64,000 bases of DNA from Durio zibethinus (lineage: Eukaryota; Streptophyta; Magnoliopsida; Malvales; Malvaceae): assembly GCF_002303985.1 (NCBI RefSeq), contig NW_019167915.1, positions 13,669,170-13,733,169 of the forward strand, in the 5' to 3' direction. A program made the position numbers and the translations under genes. Positions 9,541-21,269 of the stretch are shown piece by piece. The notes under the pieces were generated by a model. The model made no database searches. It was not told the DNA's origin and worked only from the letters and a program-made list of their open reading frames with translations. Every line of letters begins with the position of its first letter. The stretch's first letter is position 1.

Positions 9541-12089
9541 CTCTCACCTCTCAACCTTTATCCCCCAAATAATAAAATGTGAATCCACTTTCTCTTTTTT
9601 TTTTTTTTTTCAATTGTTTCCTTTCTTCCAAACGACTCACCACTTCGATCTCATATTTCATTTTTTTTTTAAATCTCTCTCGCTATAACCACTCTATACC
9701 AATGATTTCAAATTTCTCTAAGATTTCGCTCTTGCCAATCTCTATCACTATCAACATTACCAATCTTTGCCACCATTGTCACCATCATGTCAATGTCGTA
9801 ACACCATTTCGATTTCCTCTAGTACAATTTCTTCAATTTATTTAGCTAGGTATTGTCGAATCACTCTTTATCATTATGTTCTTATGATTTGTGTTTTTGC
9901 TAACGGGTTTCAAACTCTTTGCTAAGCCTTAGCATTTGTGCTCCACGAGGTTATTATCTTCATCTTCATCTTATCCCTTATCTCTTTCACATTTTTTCAT
10001 CTATTATTTTTCAAATCAATTTTGAGATAAAAATCTAATGAATCTTGCCTTAATTTTTTAAAATCCATAAATTTTCCTTTCTAATTGCAGCTCAATCATT
10101 GTTATCTTCTTCATTAGAGCTATTTCGAAATAGGTATTTTCCCTAAAATTAATCTTTCTTCTCATTTTGATTTTGATTTTGATTTTGTAATGAATGAAAT
10201 GGCTAACAATTTTTTTTTGTTTTGTTTGAGCTTAAGTCTTATTCGGTTTAGCTTATCTTGATTTTGTTGTTCGATCAAACTCAATCTCAATTCTAATCTA
10301 TCTAAGGTAAGCTTTAATTTCTTGATTTTCATTTTGATTTTATTTTTTTCTTGTGATTTGTGATTTGATATGATGTATACTAAATTCATCTAATCATTTT
10401 TTGGTACAATGTATGATGAAAACGTGTGAATAATAAATTTAATCGATTGAACTAGGTTCCTTGAACAATTAGTTGTCAAGTTAGTAAACTATAAAGATAT
10501 AGATTCTTGAAGGCCTTTGATAGTGTCTTATGCTAGATTAATATGATGATTGTATTGAATTACCTTTTATGTAGTTTATGATTTTAGTTTAAGGTTTTTT
10601 TAATCAATGTACAAACAAGCAAAATCATTGTATTGTGCTTATGCATGGGAACATGTGGGTTTTGCCTAAATTTTAGTGGCCACGGCCATATATTTTTCTT
10701 TCTTAAACATTTTGCACATTTTTTTTCTCTATTGTTGATTCTAAATTATAAAGAATGTGTTCTGAATCAACTCTTACATAAATCAATGTCTTTCATCATC
10801 GTGCCCACTTTAATGGCATCATAGTTCACAAAAATTTGAACTTAAATTTCTTTATTGTTCTTTCTTCATTCATTTATTCATGTTAGTTCTTTTTTCCAAG
10901 TAACATCCCTTTCCCATTTTTAGAGTTTCTTGTTGCTTTTGTATTTACCTAGTTCTGCCATGAATTTTTCTCTAGAGAGAATTCTTAAACTTAGCTCATA
11001 GGCTTGTCAACTAAATCATTCTTTCCTGAACATATGCTCAAATAGGATAGGGTTTTAAGCCATTTGACTTTTATATTAATAAATTAGGCTTAACCTTAAT
11101 TTATGCTTTAAGAAAACATTGAACTTCAAGGCCCTTTATTATAAGGTTATGACTTTTTTGGCCTGAGCTTTAGAGAGGTTCATAAATAAGTGAAACTCCT
11201 ATGTGAAACCCTAAATCCTAGGTGAAACCTAAAACCTTGAATGAAACCCTAAGTGAAACCTTAAATTCTAAGTCTTGACACCTTAGGCGAAACAAAACCC
11301 TAAAAGAATCCTAACCTTAAACCCTAGTTGAAACTCTAAATCTACTCAAAATCCCAAAATCTAAGGGTTTGTATGAAATTCTCCTATAAAATAAAATTAT
11401 TCCTGAATGTCACCTAGATGATGAGGTATTTAAAAAATTTTATTTCATTAAGAATTTTGATCTAATTTCGTATTTTAAAATAATAAAATTAAATAATGAA
11501 TCAAAAGATTAAAAAAAGATATTTTAAATATAAAAAGTCACACTTAAACTTTGCCTAGAGGTTGGAAAGTCTAGGTGGTCTTTTTATATTTAAGAACCTG
11601 ATCTTAGCTTCACATCTCATCATCATTTAGAACACATATTTACATCTATATTTGCATTTATTACTTATATATGTGTTTATTTTAATTATTGATGTTTATG
11701 CTTAGCTATTTAATTATTTAATTATTGTTTAAAAAATTTTAAATTTCAAAGTAAATAAATAAATAAATAAATTTAAAATAATATTTCAACGAATATAAAT
11801 TTTGGTACTTTACTTAGATATTGGAGAGTTACCAATAATTATCATTTTCAAAGAATATTATTTTTATTTTTAAGGAAGTGTTATGTTAAATCCTAGATGG
11901 AAATGATTATCTTCGAGTTATGCCTTTATATTGGAGAATTTTAAGATATTTCTTTAATTTAAAGATTGTCACAACATTTTTAAAATAACATTTTAAAATA
12001 GTTTTCTTTCTTAAAAAATGAAGGGAATTATAATTAAATTTCATATAAAAACCATTTTTGCCCAAAGTTACAAATAGTGTGTGATTAAT
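9541..12089. other. Unresolved region, possibly LTR or leader of element D
   Basis: The plus strand has a pyrimidine-rich stretch (about 9585-9770) after an AT-rich segment with ACTATAAAAATTC (about 9391-9403), then long low-complexity non-coding sequence. It leads directly into the recognisable LTR 3' end of element D at 12090-12345, so part or all may be the D LTR. I could not find the left end of that LTR. Frames such as 9579-9845 are phenylalanine/serine-rich and not gene-like. Confidence 0.35.
11190..11360. repeat. Degenerate minisatellite rich in AAACCCTAA (telo-box) units
   Basis: Repeated units of the form GTGAAACCCTAAATCCTAG, diverged and irregular, contain AAACCCTA at about 11206, 11244, 11295 and 11319. 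The units resemble plant telomere repeats but are interrupted by GTGAAAC and do not form a true telomeric tract. Confidence 0.6.
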
Positions 12090-12345
12090 TGGTACCAATT
12101 TTATAGGCACTATTGGGATACTAATCCTTCCCTATGTGTAATTGACTTCTAAACCTAATGCTGTTTTCGTAGACAAAAATTATCTTTTTAATAAACTTTA
12201 AACCCATTTTATTGTTTTATTAAAAAGGTAAAATTTTTGGGTGGCCAATCATACCTTTAAAAAGATTAGCGGTGACTCCCCGTGTTTTCACGATTTTAAA
12301 TGATTAAGTTTAGCAATCGAGTCTCCAAAAAAATATGTTATGACA
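12090..12345 (+). repeat. 3' end of the 5' LTR of element D
   Basis: The plus strand carries the shared LTR end: CCTATGTGTAATTGACTTC, then GGTGGCCAATCATACC, then AGATTAGCGGTGACTCC, ending TATGTTATGACA at 12345. It is directly followed by a primer-binding site. The upstream limit is not resolved. Confidence 0.75.
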
Positions 12346-12348
12346 ATG

Positions 12349-12366
12349 TGGTGACTCCACTAAGGA
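12349..12366 (+). other. Primer-binding site of element D
   Basis: TGGTGACTCCACTAAGGA follows a 3-nt spacer (ATG) after the LTR end. It is the E1 site with a few substitutions. Confidence 0.8.
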
Positions 12367-13114
12367 TATTTTAAGAGTTAGGCCAAAAATTTTAATTATG
12401 TGCTATCGAAAGTTTTGGATTTAATTAGTTTTATTTGATATTTAATTTAATTCCCTTTATTTTAAGTTTTGCAAAAAAAAAAAAAAACTGCATGTTAGTT
12501 ATTATCTTGTTTTGGTTTTGTTATTTGTAATTTATTTATGTTATTTTGATAGATATATTGCTTTGCACATTTTTGCACATTCACTTACATACATGAGCTC
12601 TAAACCCGGGCTCTGTCCTTATTAGGAGGAAGTGAAGTAGCTATGGTTTTGTAAGGTGATAACTTTCATATATGCTAGCGAAACACTTCCACTAAGATCT
12701 AACCCTTTCCATTTGTAGCATGTAATGGGTGAAAATTGGTGTGCCTTATTTGTTTATAATGGACGATGATGTAAGGTTTTATTTGGGAACCTTTTAAATA
12801 ATTAAATCTTGACCTAGCATATCGCGAGCCATAGAAAGCTTGCTTAGGGTAGAGCCATGTCATTTTTTTAGAAAATAACCAAAACTTAGGACACTGTATG
12901 TATTCTATTGTATTATATGGTTGCTATGTTGTTTTTATTATTTATTTGTTTTAGATTGTTGATTCATTTTGTTTGTTTAGCCTTTAATTTTGTTGCATAC
13001 ATCTTATAGGCATTATATTTTAAGATGAGGTATTTGTTTTAGGTTAGTCATTAGCAAAATAAGTTCTCATGAAGCTATCAGTAGTGTTAACCTCTTGTAG
13101 AAATTATTTAAAAG
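12367..13114 (+). pseudogene. Leader and interrupted ORF1 start of element D
   Basis: The leader holds the two conserved blocks seen in E1, C and F (about 12603-12636 and 12717-12755). At 13069 an ATG in the context TTCTCATGAAG aligns with the ORF1 start of element C (CCTCATGGATT at 31045). The frame is cut after about 15 codons at 13115 by the LTR of element A. The remainder of D is not found in the window. Confidence 0.6.
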
Positions 13115-15143
13115 TGTTATAACATATAAATCTATAGACTTATTGCTAGACATGGCTTTCAGGAGTTGCCACAAATCTTTTTTCTTTAGGTGTGATTGGC
13201 CACATGATCAAATCTGTCCCATTTAAAGAGAAGTTCTAAGATTGACTTAGGTATTTTCTAAATATTTGATCTACGAAACCAAATTTTAGGTTCAAAAGTA
13301 TGGTTATGTGTGAGAAAGGTTATAGCAGCCCCACAATGTCCATCCAAAAAATGGTACCAATTTGATTTCAAATTATCCAAGCCTTAAACATGTTTACAAC
13401 TTACCAAAATATTTCATATTGAAAATTAATATTAAAATTACTCAAATAGTTTAGTAGCAATTTAAGATAATTCTCTCATCTTAAGAGTATTCATGGAGAC
13501 TAGTGTCTCACCCTAAAGAGGCTTCGTCATCGGATTTATTAATGTATTTTATTCAAGAAAATAATTAGTAAAGTCCTCTAATATTTTGGTAGGATTTATT
13601 TTGATATAGATCCTCCAACAGTTTGGTGAGATTTTATTGTAAAAATATTTATAAAATTTTATTTTTAAGAAAATTCATTAAATCTTTCAATAGTTTGGTA
13701 AAATCTAACTTAAGATGCAACCCTCTAATAGTTTGGTAGGATAAAATACAAAACTTATTAAAAAATTATTTTTCTTTTGAAAATTGGTTTATGAAATTCT
13801 CCAACAGTTTGATAGATTTCATAAAATTTAAATTCATGAAAAATCTTTCAATAGTTTGGTAGGATTCACAAATTTATTTGGAAAGAAAAGATTTTTTTTG
13901 TTTTCCAAAAAAAAAAGGTAATTTTTCAAAGATATTTAAAGAGTGATGAAATGTTTAATTTAAAATTAGTAAAATAATATTGATAAATAAAATAAAAATG
14001 AGAATAAAAATAAAAAACTAAAAAAAGGAAAATTATAAAATAAAATCAAAAAATAAAAATAAAAAATAAAAAGAAAAAGAAAAATCTATGATCGGGTTGG
14101 GTTGATCCATGGACAGCACGTGGATCCTATTCGGGTTCACGCAAATCTTGGGTCTTCAAAATGGGGGCCCTATTAAAGCCAAATTCCTTAGTTTTTTTTA
14201 GGAGCTTTCGATCCTTTCTCTCTAGCCTAAATGTTTTTTGCCTTTTCTCTAAAAAACCCAAAAACATTTAACTGAAAACTGGGTAACTCGTCAGTTTCTA
14301 GAAAATATCATTAGAATTCCGTTGAAAAATTCAAAGTTTGTTGAAAAATTCAACGAAAAATCCAAACCTTTAACCTAGTTTTTTTAGATTTTTCCAGATT
14401 TCTCCAAAATTTTTTTAAAAATTCAACCTTAAACCCAGAAATCCAAAATTTCAATCCCAACACTTTAGAACAAAATCCAAAAATCCAAACCCATTTTTAA
14501 TGACTAGAACCTTAAATCCATAAACTCCAAAACTAAAATCTCATAAAAGTACAACCCAGAAACTTTTTCCAAAATTTTAAACACAAAGTCTTTTCTCTCA
14601 AAAATCAACCCGTTTTCTCTAGAAGTTCCTCCCTCTTTTTCTCTACAATAGTGTGTCCAATTTATAAGTTGTTTTGATAAAAAATTTGATGTTTTGATAG
14701 AAAATTTGAGAATCAGACAAAACCAATCCAGGCTTGAATTCTGAGATTGGATTTTATCCAGTGTGATATTTGGCCTCAAATTTTGTCAACTTGCTTGGTG
14801 CCTAAATATTTACCAATCTGTCCGATTTGGTTCAACCTTGAATTGCAATCTGAATTAAAACCCCATTGATTTGGTTGATTGGACTTCCTTATTCAATCAC
14901 AGATTAAGAAAAAGAAAGGAAAGAAATATAAAAATAAAATAAAAATAAAAATAAAGCTAATAATAATAATAATAAATAATACTAATAATAATCATAATAA
15001 TAATGATAATAATAATATAATATAATATAATATAATATAATATACTATAATAATATAATACTAGTAATAATAACAATAACAATAATAATAAATAAATAAA
15101 TAATAAATAATACTACTAAAAAATAATAATAGTAATAGTACTA

Positions 15144-15207
<64 letters not shown>

Positions 15208-15256
15208 ACATAAAAAATTGACATTGATTGACCCTGGACATAGATGAGTATTTACA
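13115..15256 (-). repeat. 3' LTR of element A
   Basis: On the minus strand it begins TGTAAATACTCATC at 15256, next to the polypurine tract, and ends TATAACA at 13115. Internal landmarks match the other LTRs: the leader-proximal block (13170-13350), a GC-richer block with CACGTGGATCC (about 14119), a TATTAAAG antisense TATA-like site (14171-14178), a sense TATAAATT (14659-14666) and AT-rich simple repeats (14955-15206). It interrupts the ORF1 of element D. Confidence 0.8.
15145..15206. repeat. (TAA)n microsatellite in LTR A
   Basis: About 20 uninterrupted TAA units, the longest simple repeat in the window, next to further imperfect AT-rich repeats. Confidence 0.9.
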
Positions 15257-15273
15257 ATTGTCCCTCTTTGCAT
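15257..15273 (-). other. Polypurine tract of element A
   Basis: The minus strand reads TATGCAAAGAGGGACAA directly before the LTR start TGTAAATAC. Element B has GTGCAAAGAGGGGCAGC in the same place. The position fits the plus-strand priming site. Confidence 0.7.
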
Positions 15274-15299
15274 ATCCTTGTTAGATAGGGATAATAGAA

Positions 15300-15950
15300 A
15301 GACTTAGACATCCATTTTGTTCTAGCCCAAAAATAAGAGTCAAAATAGTAAGCGAAAACGACCTAAACTAAGCCGTTAGTCAAAAAAGTGATCTTGACTG
15401 AGCTGAGATCAAACGACTAGGATTGAACCACAAGTCTAAAAAAAATGATCTGGACTAAGCCAATATTGAATGACCGAAACTAAATCGTAAGTCTGAAAAA
15501 TCGACTTGGACTGAGTCGAGGTCAAATGATTAAGATTGAACTACAAGTCTGAAAAACGATCTAGACTAAGTCGAGATTGAATGACCAGGATTAAATCATA
15601 AGTATGAAAAATGATCTAGACCAAGCCGAGATCAAATGACTAGGATTAAACTAAAAGTTTGGAAAAAACAATCTAGATTTAGCCAAGATCAAATGACCAG
15701 GACTAACCTATAAGTCTGAAAAATTGAATTGGGTCAATTTAAGGTCGAAGATGGGTGACAATGGTCAAACCATGGTTAGAAAGATGATCTGAACAAAGTT
15801 GAAAATAAAATGAGTGACTGGGATCAAACTGCGAGTCAAAAGGATGATCTAGAACTAATTAAGATCAAAAGCAAGTGACCGGGATCAAATCACGAGTCAA
15901 ATAGATGACTTGGATCAAGCTAAGATCAAAACAAGTGGTGATGCAATGAT
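15300..15950 (-). repeat. Tandem repeats in the 3' UTR of element A (about 58-bp unit)
   Basis: Diverged copies of a unit containing AAGTCTGAAAAA, GATCTGGACTAAGCC and a GACTAGGATT-type block recur about every 57-60 bp (for instance near 15430, 15490, 15548, 15600 and 15658). Related units make up the 3' UTRs of B and F. Confidence 0.75.
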
Positions 15951-16689
15951 GCACAAGCATACCTTATTTAAGATGCAAATGAAATCTCAATTGTGGTACT
16001 AAGGTTCCACAGCTTTCTTCTACATTCTTATTTCTACATATTTCTCATAAGAAGATTACAAACCATTCTTCATTGCTAGGATAAGCACTTATCTTCATCT
16101 TAAGAGGAGTTTGCAAAATCAATGACTTTATCATACTTTAAAGATTTCATCTTTGGCCCTTGTCTCTTTCAATTCAGTCAAAGTAATATACAATCTCTTA
16201 TGACATTACTCAATTATTAATCATTATCTCAATTTTAAAATATGAGATGTGAATTATGTACTTCTTCTATTTATGGCAAAACATAAAAAAGGAGAGGCAA
16301 ATATTGAAAGTGGAACATAAATAGGATGAAATGAATATCATTTATTTGAAGAAGGAGTAAATTACATATGGTGGCAAAGGAATCAAATAAAAGTGTATAG
16401 AGATGGCTATTTGGGATAGCAATGTCCCAAGATAAACAATTAGATAATCATGATAGCAAATCTTGGATTTTTTCAAAAAGTCAACCATATAATTCCCCCA
16501 CACTTTAGAGCTATTCAAAATTCACTGACTTTGGTGCACCTCTCAAGTAATGCCATATCCTCCTTATCCAAGTCACCTTTGCAGGTTTTTAACTCAGATA
16601 ACCCTCATTTGGTTCAAGCTGCCCTTCTAGGTTTTTAACTTTAACTTTTTTTTTTGCTCAAGTTGCCTTTTCGGGTTTTCAAGTTGAAC
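15951..16689 (-). other. Remaining 3' UTR of element A
   Basis: Non-coding sequence between the repeats and the pol remnant. It corresponds in order and in patches (for example ATTGTGGTACTAAGG near 15992) to 22166-23129 of element B. No gene seen. Confidence 0.55.
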
Positions 16690-19600
16690 TCTTTTTTTAA
16701 GTGAAGTATTTCTTCACGGCATCAAATTTTATAGGATTAAGAAGGTTATCTCCATCCATCTTTGATAGAATTAAGGTTTCTCCATCCTTTCCAATTTAGA
16801 GTCTATTTCCTTCTATCATCATGTTAGTTCGAGAGAATTCTTTTCAACACCAACTCTCTTTTTAAAATTAATGAGGTTGAACTTTTTTGTCATGAGCTCT
16901 CATCATTCTTTTTTGATATAATTGGTCGTGACAGAGTGCTGTCAATCTTTTTTCTTCAATGAAGTTCAATTGCTTATAAAGCTCTTGGATCCGTTCAGCT
17001 TCTACTAACCCCACTTCCCTTAGGACCCTCGGAGATGGGATTTATACTTCCACTGGCAATATGGCTTCCATTATGTAAACTAAAAAAAAATGAAGTTGCC
17101 TTAGTGAAGGTACGTACGGATGTTTGATAAGCATACATATCAAAAGGTAATTTTTCATGCCAATCGTTATATGTTTCAAGCATCTTTCCAAAATCCTTTT
17201 GACATTCTTATTAGTAGCCTCTATAGCCCCATTCATCTTTAGGTGATATAGAGCTGAATTATGGTGCTTAATTTTGAACTAAACACATACTTCTTACATC
17301 ATCCTGCTGTTTAAGTTTTTTGCATTATTTGAGATAATCCTTTTGATAGCCTGTATTTACATATTATTTCTCTATTGATGAACTTGCAAACTATTGATCA
17401 AGTTATAGTTGTGAAGAAAGTTGTTTTGATCCATTTAGTAAAGTAATCAATCATCACAAAAATGAATCTATTCCTATTTGATGCCTTTGGAGTGATGGGA
17501 CCAATGGCATCCATTTCTCACATAGAAAATGGCCTAGGTGGTGCCATAACATGTAAAACAGTGGGTAGAGCATGAATCTTGTTGGCATAAATCTAGCATT
17601 TGTGACACTTTCAAACATAATCAATGCAATCCCTCTCTGTTGTTAACCAATAATATCCAGCTTTCATAATCTATCTTGTCATCATATGTCCATTTACATG
17701 TGCTCTATATTTGCCATTTTAGACCTCCCCAATGATCTTCTTGGCCTTAAAGGCACTTACATAGCACAATAACACTTGATCTTTACTTCTCTTATACAAA
17801 ACCTCCCTTTCTAAGAAGAATCTCATAGCCAATCTCTTCAGAATTGTCCTTATCATTCTCTATTGCTTGATTCAGATATTGTTGATCTTTTAGATATCGT
17901 ATAATGTCATAATACCAAAGATTTCCATCTCTTTCCTCCTCTGTACTAGTACAATCATCGGCATATCCCTGACATCTAACTTGATGGTTTGAATTTCAGT
18001 AATATTACCAATTCGCACCATTACAACCAAGATAGCCAAGGCATCTGCAATATGATTTTTTTTAAGGGAGAAATGTTCAAACTGGATTGTCTCAAATTGC
18101 TTACACAACTTTAAAATGTATTTATGGTAAGGATCAGTTTTGAGTCCCTTATTTCCCATGTTTCCCATTCTCTTTTAAATTGATAGATAACTAAAGTTGA
18201 ATCCCCAAACACCTTTAATATTTTAATTTTTCTATCTAAAGCATCATGCTATCCCATAACATAGGCCTCATGTTCAGCCATTATTAGTGCAAATGAAATT
18301 CAATCTTGCTGCAAAAGGGTAATAGTGTCCTTTTAAAGATATTAAAATTACTTTAATCCCATGCCCTAAGGCATTAGCAGCCCTATCAAAGTACATTCTC
18401 TATGCCTTTTCATTATCATTATCTACTTCTAATCCTAAAATGGCCATTAAATTTTCATCTAAAAAATTGAGTTTCATGGGTTCATAATCTTCAACGGCTT
18501 GATCTATGAGAAATTTGGCAATGGCACTTTCTTTGATCGCCTTTTGGTTGACATACACTATGTCATACTCTGAAAGCATCACTTGCCATCTTGCGATTCT
18601 TCATGACAATGATGGCTTTTCAAAAATATATTTTTTTTTTGGTCCAGTTTAGCTATAAGCCAAGTTGTGTGGTAAAGTATATACTGCCTGAGTCTTTTAG
18701 CCATATAAGTTAAAGCACAACACATCTTCTCTAATGATGAATACTTGGACCGTACTTTGTAATCTTCTTACTTAAGTAGTAAATAGCTCTTTCCTTCTTA
18801 CCAGATTCATCCTACTATCCCAACACACATCCCATTGATTTCTTATACACCATTATGTACAGAATCAATGGCCTTTCTGAAACATATGGCGCTAGTATTA
18901 AAGGGTTTGATAGGTACTATTTAACCTTATTGAAAGCCTCTTGACATTCCTTATTCCATTCACCAGGATTGCTTTTTTAGAGGAGTTTAAAGATAGGATC
19001 ACATTTGAAAGTAAGTTGAGAAATGAATTAAGAGATGTAGTTTAATCTACCTAAGAAACCTCAAACCTCATTTGGTGTACTTGGCTGGGATAAATTTTGA
19101 ATGGCCCAAATTTTGTCTGGGTAAACTTTTATTCCCTTTTCATTGACCACAAAACCCAATAGTTTTCTTGACTTGGTTCTGAACGTACATTTGGATGGAT
19201 TCAACTTGAGCTAAAATTTTTTAGATTTTTAAACAATTTTTTGAGGTTAGCTAGAAGGTCTTCTCCCTTTTGAGATTTTATGATCATATTATCCACATAT
19301 ACCTCAATCTCTTTGTGTATCATATCATGAAAAAGTGCCACCATAGCTTTTTGATAGGTTGCCTCAGTATTTTTCAATCTAAAGGGCATGACCTTGTAAC
19401 AAAAAGTTCTCCACATAGTTACAAAGGTGATCTTTTTCATGTTATCTTGAGCCATATTTATTTGATTATAGCTGAAGAATCCATTCATAGAAGAGAACAT
19501 CGTATGTCGAGCTATATTGTCCACCAAAAGATCAATATGAGGTAAAAGAAAATTATCTTTTGGACTAGCCAAATCGTGTTAGTCCACGCATATTCGTACC

Positions 19601-19729
19601 TTTTCATATTTCTTGGGGACAAGTACTATATTAGCCACCCATTCGAGATATTTTGCCACTTTTAGAAAACCCGCATCTAACTACTTTTTTACCTCATCTT
19701 TAATCTTTAATAGCATTTCAGATTTCATT
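16690..19729 (-). pseudogene. Decayed pol of element A (RT, RNase H, second RNase H, integrase)
   Basis: Read on the minus strand, the order is RT (about 19729-19201: SPKDNFLLPHIDLLVDNIAR, then VMPFRLKNTEATYQ and the active-site region), RNase H (to about 18600), a junction with KAIKESAIAKFLIDQAVEDYEP (18400-18582), a second, Tat-type RNase H (about 18330-17890) and integrase (about 17800-16690), including NGAIEATNKNVKRILE with its catalytic Glu. The RT motif is YVDN where YVDD is expected. Several frameshifts split the integrase. The element is cut at 19729 inside the region just upstream of RT and joins the truncated LTR of element B; no protease, gag or 5' LTR remains. Confidence 0.82.
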
Positions 19730-21054
19730 GCCACCAATCTTTTTTTATTAGGTGTGATTGGCCACCTGATTGGAGCTGATCTGTAAAACAAAGGTTAGGT
19801 TCGAAAGTCAATTGCTCATGGGGAAGGTTATAGCACCCCCAAAATGCCCATCCAAAGGACGACACTAGTTTGATTTTGAATTTTCCAAGCCTTGATCAAT
19901 TTTATAATTGACCAGATAATGAATTATATTTTTTATTTTTTATTTTTTGAATTTTCATTTTTTTTAGAAATAGTTTCCTTCTTCTTAAAAAATAATAGAA
20001 CAATTTTTTTTAAATCAAAAAATAAAAATATGGATAAATAAAATAAAATAAAATAAAATAGAAATCAAAAAATAAAAAAAGGGAAAACCTGTGATTGGGT
20101 TGGGTTAGGACACGGGTTAGAACGAGGGTCTTCGGGTCAACACGTGGATCCTGGCTTGCCAAAATGATGTCATTCTAAGGTGTTATAAAAGGCACCTTTT
20201 AGCATTTTTCCTTAGAAATCTAGAGCTTTTCTTTCTTTACCTCTCAAAATCCTCTGACTTCTCTCTAGAAACCTATCAAAAAGTTCAACCAAAAATTGGA
20301 AATCGTGCCAATTTCTAGAAACTTCATCTAAAAGTTTTGCCAGAAACTAGAAACCCATTAGTTTCTGGAAAACTACCAGATTCTGGAAATTTGGCCAGAA
20401 TCTCGTTAGAAGCTTTAACCTTCGTTGAAAAATTCAACCGAAAAATTCAATGTTCTTCAAAAAACCTAAAAAATCCCAAAAAAATTTGAAAAAAATAAAA
20501 AAACTCCAAAAGAATTCTTAGATAGTTCTAGCCCTTCCCAAACCTCTTACAACCTCAGATCTACCTTCAAAAATCCAAAATAACACCCTGAACTATAAAT
20601 TAAACTCGAAATCTTTATCCTCTAATCCTAAAAACCCTTATTGCCAAAATTTTCCTAGAGCCTTCCTCAATAAATTTTTTGTTTTGTTCTTGTTTCTGTG
20701 TGTTTTCCCATGTCAGAATCAATCCAATTTATAGGTAGTCTTAGAAGTAATTTTAAGAATCGGACAGAATCAATCCCAAGCTTGGATCTTGGGATTGCAT
20801 TTTGTCTAACATGATTTCTGGTCCAAAATTTCAGTAATCTCATGCTAATATGATTTGGCATTAAAAGTTTGAATCAGTAGGATTTTAATTTTGATTTTAT
20901 CACGTGTGAATTAGAACAGAAAAGGAAAAAAAGAAAAAAAAAAGAGAAAGAAAAGCAAAAAAATGAAAATATAACAACAATATAGTATAATATAACATAA
21001 TATAATATGATATAATAGAATATAATAGAATAGAAAATGAAAAAGAAAAAGAAA

Positions 21055-21119
<65 letters not shown>

Positions 21120-21193
21120 TGGACCTAAACGGGCTAGAACAGGCCTGACAAAAAATGGGCCTAATTGGGCCCGAACTAAAATGGATGTTTACA
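19730..21193 (-). repeat. 3' LTR of element B (lacks about 55 bp at its inner end)
   Basis: On the minus strand it starts TGTAAACATCCATTTTAG at 21193, after the polypurine tract. It stops at CCACCAATC (19730), where intact LTRs continue for about another 55 bases to TGTCA on the plus strand. It contains a (TAA)n tract (21067-21119), sense TATAAATT (20726-20733), CACGTGGATCC (about 20143), the dyad AAAATGATGTCATTCT (20161-20176) and an antisense TATAAAAG (20184-20191). The truncated end abuts the pol of element A. Confidence 0.8.
20161..20191 (+). promoter_or_regulatory. Antisense promoter-like block in LTR B
   Basis: AAAATGATGTCATTCT (a dyad) is followed 7 bases later by TATAAAAG and then a pyrimidine-rich run. 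It has the same strand relation to the coding region and the same spacing as in E1. CACGTG lies about 15 bp upstream of the dyad. Confidence 0.55.
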
Positions 21194-21269
21194 GCTGCCC
21201 CTCTTTGCACATCTTTGTTAAACAAGAATGCTGCAAAGACCTAAACACCCATTCTAATCTCAAATTTGA

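Noticed and set aside
9579..9845. Plus-strand frame of 88 codons near a TATA-like site
   Set aside because: Phe/Ser-rich, from pyrimidine-rich DNA; no family resemblance and no supporting exon.
11190..11360. True interstitial telomere
   Set aside because: Units are interrupted and diverged; no run of perfect CCCTAAA repeats.
15061..15273. Leucine-rich minus-strand frame
   Set aside because: Translation of the (TAA)n microsatellite in LTR A.
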